Source: Rheinheimera sp. 4Y26 | GTDB taxonomy: Bacteria > Pseudomonadota > Gammaproteobacteria > Enterobacterales > Alteromonadaceae | DNA: 64,000 nucleotides | Assembly (NCBI RefSeq): GCF_025245835.1 | Contig: NZ_JAOBWS010000001.1 | Coordinates: forward strand, 806,001-870,000 | Direction: 5' to 3' | Part shown: in pieces, positions 25,853 to 35,575 of the stretch | Layout of the letters: the number at the start of each line of letters is the position of its first letter | How positions within the stretch are numbered: the stretch's first letter is position 1 | The notes under the pieces: model-generated | What the model was told of the DNA's origin: nothing | The model's input: the letters and a program-made list of their open reading frames with translations, nothing else | Databases searched by the model: none | Translations under genes and position numbers: made by a program

Positions 25853-28552
25853 ATGAAGTTTCGCCAGGCGCATATTCTGGTCCTGACCGATGAGGTCACA
25901 GACTGTACTACACTGCTGCAGCTGTTGCGGGATGCGGACTTTAGTGTTGTGCTGGCCAGGAGCGAAGCAGAAGCGCTCGAGCTGGTGCAGCAGCACAATC
26001 CGGCGCTTATTCTTTGTGATTGTCAGCTGTCTTCGCTCTGGTGTTATCAGTTGTGTGCCAGGCTGAAACAACAACAAAAAACGGCGGGTATAGTGTTGTT
26101 GCTGGCCAGCTATTTTGACTCTGAGGAAAGGCTGATTCAGGCGCTGTATTGTGGCGCCGATGGCCTGATTGGCAAGCCTTATCAGCAAGCTTATTTGTGC
26201 TCCCGTCTTGAATATTTTCTGCAGTTACCGAAGCCGCGTCCTGAACAGGCACAAATGGCAATTGAGCTTCAGTCAGACGGTGACAGCCATTTTATTACTG
26301 CGGGCAGGCGGCAATTATTAGCGTTATTGCACAGCACTTATCAGCAGCTGATGCTGCAACCACAACACAGCATCCCTGAGACGGTGATCGCCATTCCCGC
26401 CACTGAGCAACAGGTGCAGATGCGTATTCAGACGCAGGCGATGCATGCCAGTGTGAATGCCGTGATCATTACCGACAATCAGGCGCCTGATCAGCCCATT
26501 ATTTATGTGAATCCGGCTTTTGAGCAGCTGACAGGTTACAGTGCGGCTGAAGTGCTTGGCAAAAATTGCCGTTTTTTGCAGGGCTCAGCGCAGCATCAGC
26601 CGGGTTTGGATTTGATCCGCCGTGCCATCCGGTATCAGGACAAAATCACCGCTGAACTGCTGAATTACCGCAAAGATGGTTCCAGCTTCTGGAATGAGCT
26701 GACACTGGCGCCCGTGCTCGATGAGCAGGGCAAGGCCAGTCATTATGTGGGCATGCTGCGCGATGTGACCGAAACTAAAAACTACCGGCAGGAGCTGGAA
26801 TATCAGGCCAATTACGACAGTTTAACCGGCTTGCCCAACCGCAATCTGCTGCACGACAGGCTGCAGCAGGCCATTGCTTATGCCAAACGCAACCGTCGCT
26901 CCTTTACGCTGGCCTTGCTGGATATTGACCATTTTAAAGTGATCAATGACAGCCTTGGCCATCAGGCCGGGGACGAATTATTGCAGCAGATAGCACAACG
27001 TTTGACCGCACAACTGCGCGATACAGACACTGTAGCCCGCTCCGGTGGCGACGAGTTTGTGCTGGTACTGACCGACCCTATGGGTTTTGCCAGTCATGTC
27101 CGGCGGCTGGAACGGCTCAAACGCCAGTTGTTGCTGCCGGCCAATGTGGCGAAACAGGAGCTGGTGGTGAATTTTAGTATGGGCGTTTGTCGTTACCCAC
27201 AGGACGGCGACTCCTGTACCACCTTGTTACGCCATGTTGATACGGCTTTATTTGAAGCCAAACAACTGGGCCGTAACCGCATCTGTATGTTTAAGCCCGA
27301 AATGAACCAGATAGTGCAACAAAGATTGCAGATGGAGCAGGCCATACGGCAGGGCTTATTAAATCAGGAGTTTTTGGTGTATTACCAGCCGCAGGCTGAC
27401 TTAAATACCGGCCGGCTTAGTGGCCTGGAAGCTTTGGTGCGTTGGTCGCATAACCGTCAGATGATAGCCCCAGGCGCTTTTATTTATATTGCCGAACAAT
27501 CGGGGTTAATCACCGAATTAGATTTTTTTGTGTTTGGCAGCGTCTGCCGGCAAATCAGTCAGTGGCAGCATGAACTAAAAGGTTTAGTGGTGGCGGTTAA
27601 CTTTTCGGCATTAAGTTTTATGGATGCGCAGTTTGTCGCCAGAGTACGTTCTGCCTTGCAGCAATATCAGGTAGCTCCCGCAGCTGTGATGCTGGAAATG
27701 ACTGAAAGCACCCTGATGCATGATGCTGACGAGGCGCTGCAAAAAATGCAGGAGCTCAAAGCTTTGGGGATCCGCTTTTCAATTGACGATTTTGGGACCA
27801 GTTATTCTTCTTTAGCTTATTTAAAACGTTTTCCTTTTAGCCAGCTGAAAATTGACGGTAGTTTTATCACTGATGTACACACTGAGCCGGACAGTGCCGC
27901 TTTGGTGAAGTCAATGATTTCGATGGCGCATAATCTGGGGATCCGGGTGCTGGCGGAGGGGGTGGAAACTGTGGAACAACTGGGCTTTTTATTAAAGGCA
28001 GGTTGTGACGAAATGCAGGGTTATTTTTATGCGCAGCCACAGCCGGCGGCTCATTGTACAGAGCTTTTGCAGCATAAACAGCAGCTGCAGTTACCCCCAG
28101 AGTTATATGCCAATGGCCGTCGTTGCCTGTTATTGGTCGACAGCGAGCAGAATGTGTTAAGTGCGTTAAAACGGGAGCTGCGCCCGCTGGGTTATCAGCT
28201 GCTGCTGGCTCAGTCAGCAGAGCAGGGCATGGCTTATCTGGCCACTTGTCCTGTCGATGTGGTGTTAACTGATTTGCGGCTTTGTGACACTACAGGCGTG
28301 GAATTTTTGCAAAAAGTGCGGGCGCTATATCCGGATGTGGTTCGTATGGTGTTAAGTGCCACCACCGAAATCAGCGGCATTCTAAAAGCAGTGAACGAAT
28401 GTGTGATTTATCGTTTTATTACCAAACCCTGGGAGCCCACTGAGCTGAAAATCCAGCTGGCGGAAGCCTTCCACCTCAGAGCGCTGCAACTGGACAATGA
28501 AAGAATGAAGGCGCAGCTGCGTGCGCCCGGCAGTGCCGGTTTTTATGATTAG
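25853..28552 (+). CDS. REC-LOV-GGDEF-EAL-REC c-di-GMP signalling protein
   Basis: About 899 residues. Domain order: receiver (about 5-120, phosphoacceptor Asp56 in ILCDCQ), a PAS domain of LOV type (about 185-305), GGDEF (about 315-475), EAL (about 485-735) and a second receiver (about 752-870, Asp807 in VLTDLRL). The LOV signature GKNCRFLQG carries the flavin-adduct cysteine at residue 239, and NPAFEQLTGY and NYRKDGSSFWNE agree with LOV domains. GGDEF is intact (398-402) as are EAL (526-528) and DDFGTSYSSL, so both synthesis and breakdown of c-di-GMP are possible. The ATG is chosen for GGGAGG 5 bases upstream. It converges with, and overlaps by 4 bases, the kinase gene of a split phosphorelay. 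Confidence 0.92.
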   Translation: MKFRQAHILVLTDEVTDCTTLLQLLRDADFSVVLARSEAEALELVQQHNPALILCDCQLSSLWCYQLCARLKQQQKTAGIVLLLASYFDSEERLIQALYCGADGLIGKPYQQAYLCSRLEYFLQLPKPRPEQAQMAIELQSDGDSHFITAGRRQLLALLHSTYQQLMLQPQHSIPETVIAIPATEQQVQMRIQTQAMHASVNAVIITDNQAPDQPIIYVNPAFEQLTGYSAAEVLGKNCRFLQGSAQHQPGLDLIRRAIRYQDKITAELLNYRKDGSSFWNELTLAPVLDEQGKASHYVGMLRDVTETKNYRQELEYQANYDSLTGLPNRNLLHDRLQQAIAYAKRNRRSFTLALLDIDHFKVINDSLGHQAGDELLQQIAQRLTAQLRDTDTVARSGGDEFVLVLTDPMGFASHVRRLERLKRQLLLPANVAKQELVVNFSMGVCRYPQDGDSCTTLLRHVDTALFEAKQLGRNRICMFKPEMNQIVQQRLQMEQAIRQGLLNQEFLVYYQPQADLNTGRLSGLEALVRWSHNRQMIAPGAFIYIAEQSGLITELDFFVFGSVCRQISQWQHELKGLVVAVNFSALSFMDAQFVARVRSALQQYQVAPAAVMLEMTESTLMHDADEALQKMQELKALGIRFSIDDFGTSYSSLAYLKRFPFSQLKIDGSFITDVHTEPDSAALVKSMISMAHNLGIRVLAEGVETVEQLGFLLKAGCDEMQGYFYAQPQPAAHCTELLQHKQQLQLPPELYANGRRCLLLVDSEQNVLSALKRELRPLGYQLLLAQSAEQGMAYLATCPVDVVLTDLRLCDTTGVEFLQKVRALYPDVVRMVLSATTEISGILKAVNECVIYRFITKPWEPTELKIQLAEAFHLRALQLDNERMKAQLRAPGSAGFYD

Positions 28553-29652
28553 GGTTGTTGCCGGGGTAACCAGATTTTAAAACTGCTGCCACAACCAGGG
28601 GTTGAATTCACTTCAATCCGGCCATGATGGCGCGCTATGATGTTCTGACAAAGCGCCAGGCCAAGCCCGGTGCCTTTGCCCACCTCTTTGGTGGTAAAAA
28701 AGGGGTCAAATATTTTCTCAAGATGCTCCGGGGCTATGCCGGCACCATTATCCTCTACTTCAATCCAGATTTGACTGGCATCACTGCCGCTTCGCACCAC
28801 AATCAGGCCATTGTCGCTGATGGCATGACCGGCATTGACCAGCAGGTTCAGCACCACCTGAAAAATCTGTGATGGAATACATTCAATCTGTGGCAGTTGC
28901 GTCAGCTCCTGTTGCAGCCTGGCTTTATATTTCAGGTTATTCTGCACAATCAGTATGCAGGACTGAATGCCGGTCTGAATATCGGCCAGCTGAAAATGCA
29001 GCTCATCACTGTGTGATAAATCTTTTAGTGCGGCAATTTGTGTCAGTACCTGGGAAAGGCCAAAACCAGATTCCTGCAACAAAGACTGTAAATCGCTCTT
29101 CAGATAGTCAAAATCAAACTCGGCCTGAATGGCCTGCACCTCAGCAGAGTTTGCCACTTCTGCCAGGGCTTCAATCATTTTGATCAGATCAGTACTGTAG
29201 TCGGTCAGGGTTTGCATATTGGAATAAACGTAAGCAATGGGGTTGTTAATTTCATGGGTAATGCTGGTAGTGAGCTGGCCAAGCACCGCCATTTTTTCCG
29301 AGTGGTACAGCAGATTCTGCAGATGCTGCAGTTGTTGTTGTAATTCCAGGGTTGCATCTGCGGGTTGAAACACCAGGCAAACACCGTTGAAACTGCCATG
29401 TTGAACTGCAATTTGCCGGTAATAACAAGAGCCTGCCGATGGTAACAACACTGGCCCCCAGAGCCTGTTGCTGCTCTGCTGCAGCTCTTGAGGTGGCATT
29501 GGCAGTTGCGGCAGCACATCGGTTAGTTGTTTGTCCAAAAAAGCAGCGGGAAGCTGAGCCGACACAAAACGGATCACGCCTTGCGGGTCTATCAAAAGTG
29601 TCGGGTAGATTTGTGTTAACACTGTGCTCAGTACAACATCCATGGTCTGCAT
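28549..29652 (-). CDS. Soluble PAS sensor histidine kinase
   Basis: A 367-residue kinase without membrane segments. A PAS-like domain (about 10-100) is followed by a short coiled coil, a HisKA domain with His133 in ITHEINNP, and an ATPase domain with [16 protein letters not shown] and [10 protein letters not shown]. It is the last gene of a four-gene minus-strand group (receiver, Hpt, receiver, kinase) and probably phosphorylates one or both receivers of that group. Its stop overlaps the stop of the convergent LOV-c-di-GMP gene, which also has receivers and may be another target. Confidence 0.9.
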   Translation of the reverse strand: MQTMDVVLSTVLTQIYPTLLIDPQGVIRFVSAQLPAAFLDKQLTDVLPQLPMPPQELQQSSNRLWGPVLLPSAGSCYYRQIAVQHGSFNGVCLVFQPADATLELQQQLQHLQNLLYHSEKMAVLGQLTTSITHEINNPIAYVYSNMQTLTDYSTDLIKMIEALAEVANSAEVQAIQAEFDFDYLKSDLQSLLQESGFGLSQVLTQIAALKDLSHSDELHFQLADIQTGIQSCILIVQNNLKYKARLQQELTQLPQIECIPSQIFQVVLNLLVNAGHAISDNGLIVVRSGSDASQIWIEVEDNGAGIAPEHLEKIFDPFFTTKEVGKGTGLGLALCQNIIARHHGRIEVNSTPGCGSSFKIWLPRQQP

Positions 29653-29718
29653 AAAAATCCCTGGTCCTGTGTTTCCGGTGATATTGCCTGTTTTAATTCG
29701 GGGCTATTGATCTGTAAA

Positions 29719-30120
29719 TTAAGCTTGTTGCCGCTTTGTTGATAAACAGCTGTCGATCTGGTTAATCAGCTCAGCTTTGGTGCAGGGTTTGTGCAGCACT
29801 GCATCCACTAAACCAGCGCTGGTCAGCTCTTTGCCCAGCACTTCGTTGCTGCCACTTAATAAAATGCGTTTAACCCCGCTGAATTTTCCGGTCAGGGAAC
29901 GATAAAACTCCAGTCCCGTACCTTCGGTTAAATAATAGTCGCAAAGGATCAATCGTACCGGATATAACTCCAATAACTGCCTTGCTTCCAAAGTGGTGGT
30001 ACAAAATAAACAACGCCACTGTGACTGACGGAACATACGCTGATAAGCATTTAATAAAAATTGCTCATCATCAATAAACAACAACACAGGTTTTTGGTCA
30101 TTGAGCATCTGCAGCATCAC
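29719..30120 (-). CDS. Single receiver-domain response regulator
   Basis: A 133-residue receiver with DDE at residues 17-19, phosphoacceptor Asp61 in LILCDYYLTEGTG, a Ser in LLSGS and Lys in LHKPCTKAE. No output domain. The start is uncertain: GTG at 30120, ATG at 30117 or ATG at 30108, all inside the end of the Hpt gene, so translation is coupled. It lies between the Hpt gene and the kinase gene. Confidence 0.85.
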   Translation of the reverse strand: MMLQMLNDQKPVLLFIDDEQFLLNAYQRMFRQSQWRCLFCTTTLEARQLLELYPVRLILCDYYLTEGTGLEFYRSLTGKFSGVKRILLSGSNEVLGKELTSAGLVDAVLHKPCTKAELINQIDSCLSTKRQQA

Positions 30121-30502
30121 CTTGTGCTGTCAGCAGATGCAGGTCCAGTTGTTGTAAGGTGTCCAGCCAGACTTTTTCAAATAAACCGTAAGTGCGTCTG
30201 GCTTCCACCACATCTTTGGCTCTGAGCTGGCGCTCCAGCATCCGGCACACCCGCGACATTTTTTCCGCCCCCACCATTGCTGTCATGGTTTTCAGGCTGT
30301 GTACATAACGCACAACATCCTCGGCAGCGCCTGTGTGCCAAATCAAAGCAATCTGACTGACATAACCCTGGGCTTCGGTTTGAAATTGTTGTAAGGTCTC
30401 CAGAATTAGTTCAGGGTCCGATTCGCCATAAATCAGGCTGACAGCCTCAATATTCAGCAAAGGCAGTTTTGATAGAGGTATCAGTATTTTAGCGTTATTC
30501 AT
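30098..30502 (-). CDS. Stand-alone Hpt phosphotransfer protein
   Basis: A 134-residue helical protein with the Hpt motif VRYVHSLKTMTAMVGA, placing the phosphorylated His at residue 68, followed by the helix VCRMLERQLRAK. The ATG at 30502 overlaps the stop region of the upstream receiver gene by 8 bases, which is why it is preferred to a TTG ten codons earlier. It overlaps the next receiver gene by about 23 bases. The arrangement indicates a relay in which phosphate moves from a receiver to this protein to another receiver. Confidence 0.85.
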   Translation of the reverse strand: MNNAKILIPLSKLPLLNIEAVSLIYGESDPELILETLQQFQTEAQGYVSQIALIWHTGAAEDVVRYVHSLKTMTAMVGAEKMSRVCRMLERQLRAKDVVEARRTYGLFEKVWLDTLQQLDLHLLTAQGDAADAQ

Positions 30503-31478
30503 TCTGATCTGACTCGTCCACTGAGCGCACAAAAGGCCGGCTGATGGTTTGTACCCACCAGTTGGACAGACGTTTTAAATGCGGATTGAGCTGCGCCTGA
30601 TATCTTGGATTTATTTTGGCCAGACTCTGACCCAGTTCAGTCAGCTTGGCCACTCTGTCATTAAACACTGTCCAGAACATGCCCTGATGGTAAGCATGGT
30701 TCTGCAGTTTTTTGCCAACAAACAACAGATAGTCAATGGCATCACAGATCCGCTTTAATTCTGCCGCTATGGCAATTGGTTTGCTTTGTTTCAGTGTCAG
30801 GTTATAAAACGAATTGATCCGCTGTGCCAAAATCTGCATGCGCCTGTCCAGCTGATGAAAACCTGTGGTGGAATTATCTGGCCAGGTGACCAGCACCGCA
30901 GGTTCGGCTTCGCTGCAGTCTTCATGCAGCTGCAACGGCGCTTTGGTTTCAGCTACCGGCACAGTGCGTACTATCGCCACATGGCTTTTGTAACTTTCGG
31001 TGTGTGCGGGGGCTTCTGTGGTTTTGGCTTCTTTTTTCTCCGGCACATACTGAATGTTTTTGTAGTATTCAGGGTCGCGGATCTGTTTTTCGTTTTGTAA
31101 GTGAAACAGCACCTTTTTCTTTAAACCGTCGGCGGATAAGGGTTTCGCCAAAAAGTCATTCACGTCGTAGCTCAGGCTCTCCAGCACCATGTCTTTATAG
31201 GTATTGCCGGAAAACATCAGCACCGGAATATCATGGGCACTGTTCAGTGCTCCACATCTTAATCTTTTCAGCAGTTCCAGCCCATTCGGGGCTTTCATCT
31301 CAATGTCGGTGATCAGCATATCGATGGTTTCACTGGCGAGAATTTCAATAGCTGTGCGCCCATCATTGGCTTTATGTACTTTGCAATTTTTAATACTGCT
31401 GATGACTTTAAATAAAAAGTCACACATCAGCACAACGTCATCTACTACCAGGATATGGAAGGTTCGGGCAGGTATCAA
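30495..31478 (-). CDS. Response regulator with uncharacterised C-terminal domain
   Basis: A 327-residue protein. The N-terminal receiver (about 7-128) has DD at 13-14, phosphoacceptor Asp58 in LITDIEMKAPNG, and Lys in LAKPL. Residues 130-200 are a low-complexity linker; the C-terminal part (about 200-315) is helical with no recognised domain. The start is TTG with AAGGAG 7 bases upstream. It is the first gene of the REC-Hpt-REC-kinase group, each gene overlapping or closely following the last. Confidence 0.85.
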   Translation of the reverse strand: MIPARTFHILVVDDVVLMCDFLFKVISSIKNCKVHKANDGRTAIEILASETIDMLITDIEMKAPNGLELLKRLRCGALNSAHDIPVLMFSGNTYKDMVLESLSYDVNDFLAKPLSADGLKKKVLFHLQNEKQIRDPEYYKNIQYVPEKKEAKTTEAPAHTESYKSHVAIVRTVPVAETKAPLQLHEDCSEAEPAVLVTWPDNSTTGFHQLDRRMQILAQRINSFYNLTLKQSKPIAIAAELKRICDAIDYLLFVGKKLQNHAYHQGMFWTVFNDRVAKLTELGQSLAKINPRYQAQLNPHLKRLSNWWVQTISRPFVRSVDESDQNE

Positions 31479-31694
31479 TGCAACACTCCTTTGTCTTGAG
31501 GTTCAGTCCTCTGTGACAGCATTCAGCCACTTAACATGAATTTTAGACCTGGATTTGTGGCCTTGCCTGCTTTGAAGTGAGTTTGTGGTGATTTTAGTGA
31601 AGGGTACAACAGCAGATGACAGCTCCGGCAACCGCGCTGTGGCTAGCTGCGCGGTATCGTCGTCATCAAGTTGTAATATTTTGATTTGTATATG

Positions 31695-32150
31695 TTATTC
31701 GTCTAAGTCCCAAAGTTCATCGTCGCTGGCCCAAAGCTGTAACAACTGTGCCTGACGCGCCAGCTGTCTGGCTTGTTGTGTCAGATCGCCGTCAAGCGCC
31801 GGACTGCCCGGCCAGGCTTGTCCTTTCGCCGCTGCGGCGGCAAGTTGTGCCCACTTTTTCGCAAAAGCGGCCATGGCCTCTCTGGGCTCTGTAATGTCTG
31901 TAGCTGGTAAATGGTCAAAAGGCACCGGTTGTTGCTGGCTGCCACTGCTATCGCCACACAATATCCAAAAACCAACATAACCCGGGTCTGCCACATCTTC
32001 CACCGCCCAAAGCGCCACATAAGGTGCGGTAAACCACTCTGGGCTGTCACAAATCACCCCATGGGGTAATTGTTGTGCCTTTACATAAGCTTGCACTGCA
32101 GCAAGCTGGCTGTCACACCAGGCCCAGTCTTGTGCGTCATCAAAATCCAT
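31695..32150 (-). CDS. DUF4826-like hypothetical protein
   Basis: A 151-residue acidic protein. The segment YVALWAVEDV, GFWILCGD and DHLPATDITEPREAM resembles a family of gammaproteobacterial proteins that I recall as DUF4826, of unknown function; the assignment is from memory. The ATG at 32150 is preferred to an upstream TTG as it gives a normal start with TAGG about 7 bases before. A short alanine-rich stretch lies in the middle. It sits between the phosphorelay group and a TPR gene. Confidence 0.65.
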   Translation of the reverse strand: MDFDDAQDWAWCDSQLAAVQAYVKAQQLPHGVICDSPEWFTAPYVALWAVEDVADPGYVGFWILCGDSSGSQQQPVPFDHLPATDITEPREAMAAFAKKWAQLAAAAAKGQAWPGSPALDGDLTQQARQLARQAQLLQLWASDDELWDLDE

Positions 32151-32222
32151 ACAGAACCTATCCGGCAAAAAATTGTATTGTCGCTGCCGGCACGCTGCAG
32201 GGCAAGCTGGTTCGATCGCCGG

Positions 32223-33188
32223 CTATCTGGTTGTGCCCGCCAGCTTGTCAGGCTGAACAGGTGCCAATGCTGGGGTTTCACTCAGTTGCAGCTCACGGCT
32301 GAGTTGTTGATAAAGCTGAAGATGGCTATCTGACAACTTCAGCCGATTTACTTTGGCCAGATAAAGCCGGGCATTGGCGCTGTCCTTGAGTTGCCAATAA
32401 ATTTCCGCCAGTCGCAGCTGATAAATAGCCGCCATAATCAGGTTATTTTCCGCCTGCAGATAGGGCAACGAAGCCAGATATAAATCCCGTGCCTGCTCCA
32501 GTTGTCCCAGCAACTGGTAAGTGCGGGCCAGATTACCGTAGGCCACTATTAATTTGCCGTTATGGCCAAGCGAGAGTGCGGCTGTCAGTGACAGTTGACG
32601 CTCTGTCGCCGCTTGCTGCAGATTGCCGGCGGCGTGGCTTAATAAAGCTTTAGTGGCGTTTAGTTCAAAGCGGAATAATGGATCTTTGCTTTTGGCAAAA
32701 CGCTGTTCGGTATAAGTTAAAATTTCGGCGGCTTTATCTGAGGCACCAAATTGATGCTGCAGATTGGCCAACTCCAATAACCGGAAAGGTTCGCCAAACA
32801 TCTGATAAATCTGATCCAGTTCAACCATCGCTTTGTTGGCATATACCTTTGCCTCATCGCGTCTTTTCAGTCGGTTTAAGATTTTGGCGTAATAAAAATA
32901 AAGTTGTACGGCAAAGCTTTGCGGCAACCGCTTTTCGGCTAACAACAATTCGATGTTGCGTTGCAGCTCATCAAATTCGTGGTGGTCGTAAAAATAATCA
33001 AGTTGATAGGCGGTGATTTTGTACCACTGTGCTGAATAAGGTTTCGTTCCTGCCAGCTGTTGCTGCAGATACAAATCACAGCTGATGCTTTTATCATTGG
33101 CACAAAAACTTTCATGATCACTCATATGTTCCGAGCCAAAACCCGGCGCTGTATAAAACAGCAACAACAGCAGAAAAAATAAATGCAT
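32223..33188 (-). CDS. Exported TPR-repeat protein
   Basis: A 321-residue protein with a signal peptide (MHLFFLLLLLFYTAPGFGS) and a string of helical pairs spaced by about 34-40 residues, with TPR-like features such as AVQLYFYYAKILNRLKRRDEA and GNLARTYQLLGQLEQARDLY (the latter being the clearest TPR). No enzymatic domain. Its length matches the sensor-type TPR front ends seen in related bacteria but no kinase or GGDEF follows it in frame. It probably holds a periplasmic complex together. Confidence 0.75.
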   Translation of the reverse strand: MHLFFLLLLLFYTAPGFGSEHMSDHESFCANDKSISCDLYLQQQLAGTKPYSAQWYKITAYQLDYFYDHHEFDELQRNIELLLAEKRLPQSFAVQLYFYYAKILNRLKRRDEAKVYANKAMVELDQIYQMFGEPFRLLELANLQHQFGASDKAAEILTYTEQRFAKSKDPLFRFELNATKALLSHAAGNLQQAATERQLSLTAALSLGHNGKLIVAYGNLARTYQLLGQLEQARDLYLASLPYLQAENNLIMAAIYQLRLAEIYWQLKDSANARLYLAKVNRLKLSDSHLQLYQQLSRELQLSETPALAPVQPDKLAGTTR

Positions 33189-33517
33189 TTAAATACTCAT
33201 CAGGACAAAAGGCAGGTAAGGCTTCTGCATTACAGTTTGGTCTGGCCACTTTGTTTTAAGCACTATGCCTGCTGGGATTTTACGTGGCAACAGGGGGCAG
33301 ACTGAAAATTAGCAGGTACTAAAGATCACAGTAGCTGGCTGATTAAGAGCGCAGTAAAAAATATACCGCTTAAAGGTTGATCGTTTTGCAGACGGACGCG
33401 TAATCAATTTAATACAGGCTGGCATTGCGGGTTGTGTCGGCTGCAAATGCCCGGCCCAGCCATAACAAAAATCGGCAGTTCTGCACCACAGTTCTTAACT
33501 TCTCAGGGAGGGTGAAT
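33189..33517. other. Intergenic region before the PAS-GGDEF-EAL gene
   Basis: About 329 bases with no credible gene. The open frame that runs into the next gene from 33425 lacks a ribosome binding site. I see no clear promoter boxes. Confidence 0.4.
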
Positions 33518-35575
33518 ATGCGCGATACACTCGACAATCTTTACACTCTCGACACGCTCGCGACATTTACGCCAGGTGTGTTTTACCAGTTCCTGATGAC
33601 TAAAACCCAACAGTTTCGTTTTGTGAAGCTCGGTGAACGTTTCAGTAGTATCTGCGGATTACCTGTGGCGGCTTTACTGCATGATGCCAGCCTGCTGTTT
33701 AACTGCATGACGGCCGAACAGCGTGACGAGTTGATCTGCGATATTTTGCATTCAAGCCAGCATTTAACCGAGTTTTACGGTTGTATTGCATTAACTAAAC
33801 CGGACGGAAAGCAAATCTGGCTGGAAGCGCGTTCTTCACCAGAAGCCATGCCGGATGGCGATATTGTCTGGACAGGTTTTGTTTATGATGTAACAGCAAG
33901 GGAGCAGGCGCTGGCGCAACTGGCCAAATCCTCTGAGCTGTCGCGCACTATTCTGGACAATATGCTCGACTCCGTTGTCAGTATTAACGAGCAAGGCATT
34001 GTAATTTATGCCAATCAAACAGCACTAAGTTTATTTGGTTATCAGGCTGAGGAATTAGTGGGCAAAAATGTCAGCTGCCTGATGGGGGCGCATCATGCCA
34101 GCCAGCATGATCAGTATCTGCAACATTACGCCAACACAAAAGAGCAACGTATTATTGGCAGCAATAGAGTGGTGCAGGCCAAACATAAAGATAATTCGCT
34201 GATCCCGGTGGAGCTGCGGATTTGCGAACTCGACAACGCCCATGGCCGCAGTTATCTGGGCGTGATGCGCGATTTAAGCCACAAGCTGATGCAACAACAG
34301 GCCATTGACCAGCTAACGTTACAAGATGCGCTGACCGCTTTGCCAAACCGCACCGCGCTTAATCGCAGAATTAACCAATGTATTGATAATCTTGCATTAA
34401 ATCCCACTCAGTATTGCCTGATTTGCCTTGATGCCGATGATTTTAAGCTGATCAATGAAGGTTATGGTTTTGAGCATGGTGATGAGTTTTTACGCCAATG
34501 TGCCCGGGTGCTCAGCGACTTTGGTTTGTATTTTCTGGCAAGAACAGGTGAAGACGAATTTGCGGTCTTGCTGGAAACCAGTGAAGGACGACCGTCACTG
34601 GAGCAACAGCTGGGATTGATAGTACAGGCTCTGGCTAAACCGCAACAGGTGTTTGGGGATCTGATCAGTTGTAACTTCACCGCCGGTGCTTTTTGTTTTT
34701 CGACCGCCGATTTCACTTATTCAGATGTGGTGCGCAGCGCTGAACTGGCGCTGCATTATGCAAAATCCGGCGGTAAAGGCCGTATTGCTTTTTATGACCA
34801 TCGCCTTGATCAGCATCAGCGGCAACATGCGCTGCTGGATCAGTACTTAAGAACACCCGACATTTTGTCGCAGTTCTATTTGGTCTATCAGCCACAATAT
34901 GACGTTGCCGGTCACTTATTAGGCTTTGAAGCCCTGATGCGCTGGCGTCATCAGGAGCAGGCCATTGCCCCTGACGTGTTTATTCCGTTGGCGGAGCGTA
35001 ATGGCGCCATTTTTATGCTGGGCAAGTGGTTGTTACAGCAAGCTTGTCAGTTTATCCGGCAGGCGCAAAAAATTCCTGCGCTGGCGCATTGCCGGGTGTC
35101 TCTGAATATCAGCGCCCGCCAGTTTGCCAGCGCACATTTTACCGACGAAGTGCTGACTGAAATCCGGCGCTCTGGCATTACCCACAGCCTGCTGCATCTG
35201 GAGCTGACAGAACGTTTGCTGTTGGAAAATCCCAAAGATGTGGTTGCCAAGATGCAGCTGCTGAATCGTTGTGGCATTACCTTTTCGCTGGATGATTTTG
35301 GTACCGGTTATTCTTCTTTGGCTTATCTGAAACAGCTGCCTTTGCATGAGCTGAAAATTGATAAATCTTTTGTGCGTGATTTGCCCGTCAACAGCTCGGA
35401 TCGCAGCATTGTCAGCGCTATTTTACTGATGGCGGGTGGACTGGATCTGGAAGTGATTGCCGAAGGGGTTGAAACCGAATTACACCGGCAAAGTTTGCAG
35501 CAGCTTGGCTGCCGGCGTTTTCAGGGCTATTTGTACGGCCAGCCGATGCGCGCTGAACATTGGTTGCAACACTAA
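33518..35575 (+). CDS. PAS-PAS-GGDEF-EAL c-di-GMP protein, probable phosphodiesterase
   Basis: A 685-residue protein, start chosen for GGGAGG 5 bases upstream of ATG 33518. Two PAS domains (about 5-125 and 135-255) precede GGDEF (about 265-420) and EAL (about 435-680). The second PAS resembles the haem PAS of FixL and DosP: QHDQYLQHY would hold the proximal His, then RIIGSNRVV follows, as in FixL. The GGDEF site reads GEDEF (344-348) and is probably inactive for synthesis. The EAL site (471-473) with DDFGTGYSSL and KIDKSF is complete. The overall plan matches E. coli DosP, so oxygen-linked control of c-di-GMP breakdown is a fair guess, not shown. Confidence 0.9.
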   Translation: MRDTLDNLYTLDTLATFTPGVFYQFLMTKTQQFRFVKLGERFSSICGLPVAALLHDASLLFNCMTAEQRDELICDILHSSQHLTEFYGCIALTKPDGKQIWLEARSSPEAMPDGDIVWTGFVYDVTAREQALAQLAKSSELSRTILDNMLDSVVSINEQGIVIYANQTALSLFGYQAEELVGKNVSCLMGAHHASQHDQYLQHYANTKEQRIIGSNRVVQAKHKDNSLIPVELRICELDNAHGRSYLGVMRDLSHKLMQQQAIDQLTLQDALTALPNRTALNRRINQCIDNLALNPTQYCLICLDADDFKLINEGYGFEHGDEFLRQCARVLSDFGLYFLARTGEDEFAVLLETSEGRPSLEQQLGLIVQALAKPQQVFGDLISCNFTAGAFCFSTADFTYSDVVRSAELALHYAKSGGKGRIAFYDHRLDQHQRQHALLDQYLRTPDILSQFYLVYQPQYDVAGHLLGFEALMRWRHQEQAIAPDVFIPLAERNGAIFMLGKWLLQQACQFIRQAQKIPALAHCRVSLNISARQFASAHFTDEVLTEIRRSGITHSLLHLELTERLLLENPKDVVAKMQLLNRCGITFSLDDFGTGYSSLAYLKQLPLHELKIDKSFVRDLPVNSSDRSIVSAILLMAGGLDLEVIAEGVETELHRQSLQQLGCRRFQGYLYGQPMRAEHWLQH

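Noticed and set aside
33425-33517. N-terminal extension of the PAS-PAS-GGDEF-EAL protein
   Set aside because: No ribosome binding site at 33425; GGGAGG before ATG 33518 decides the start.
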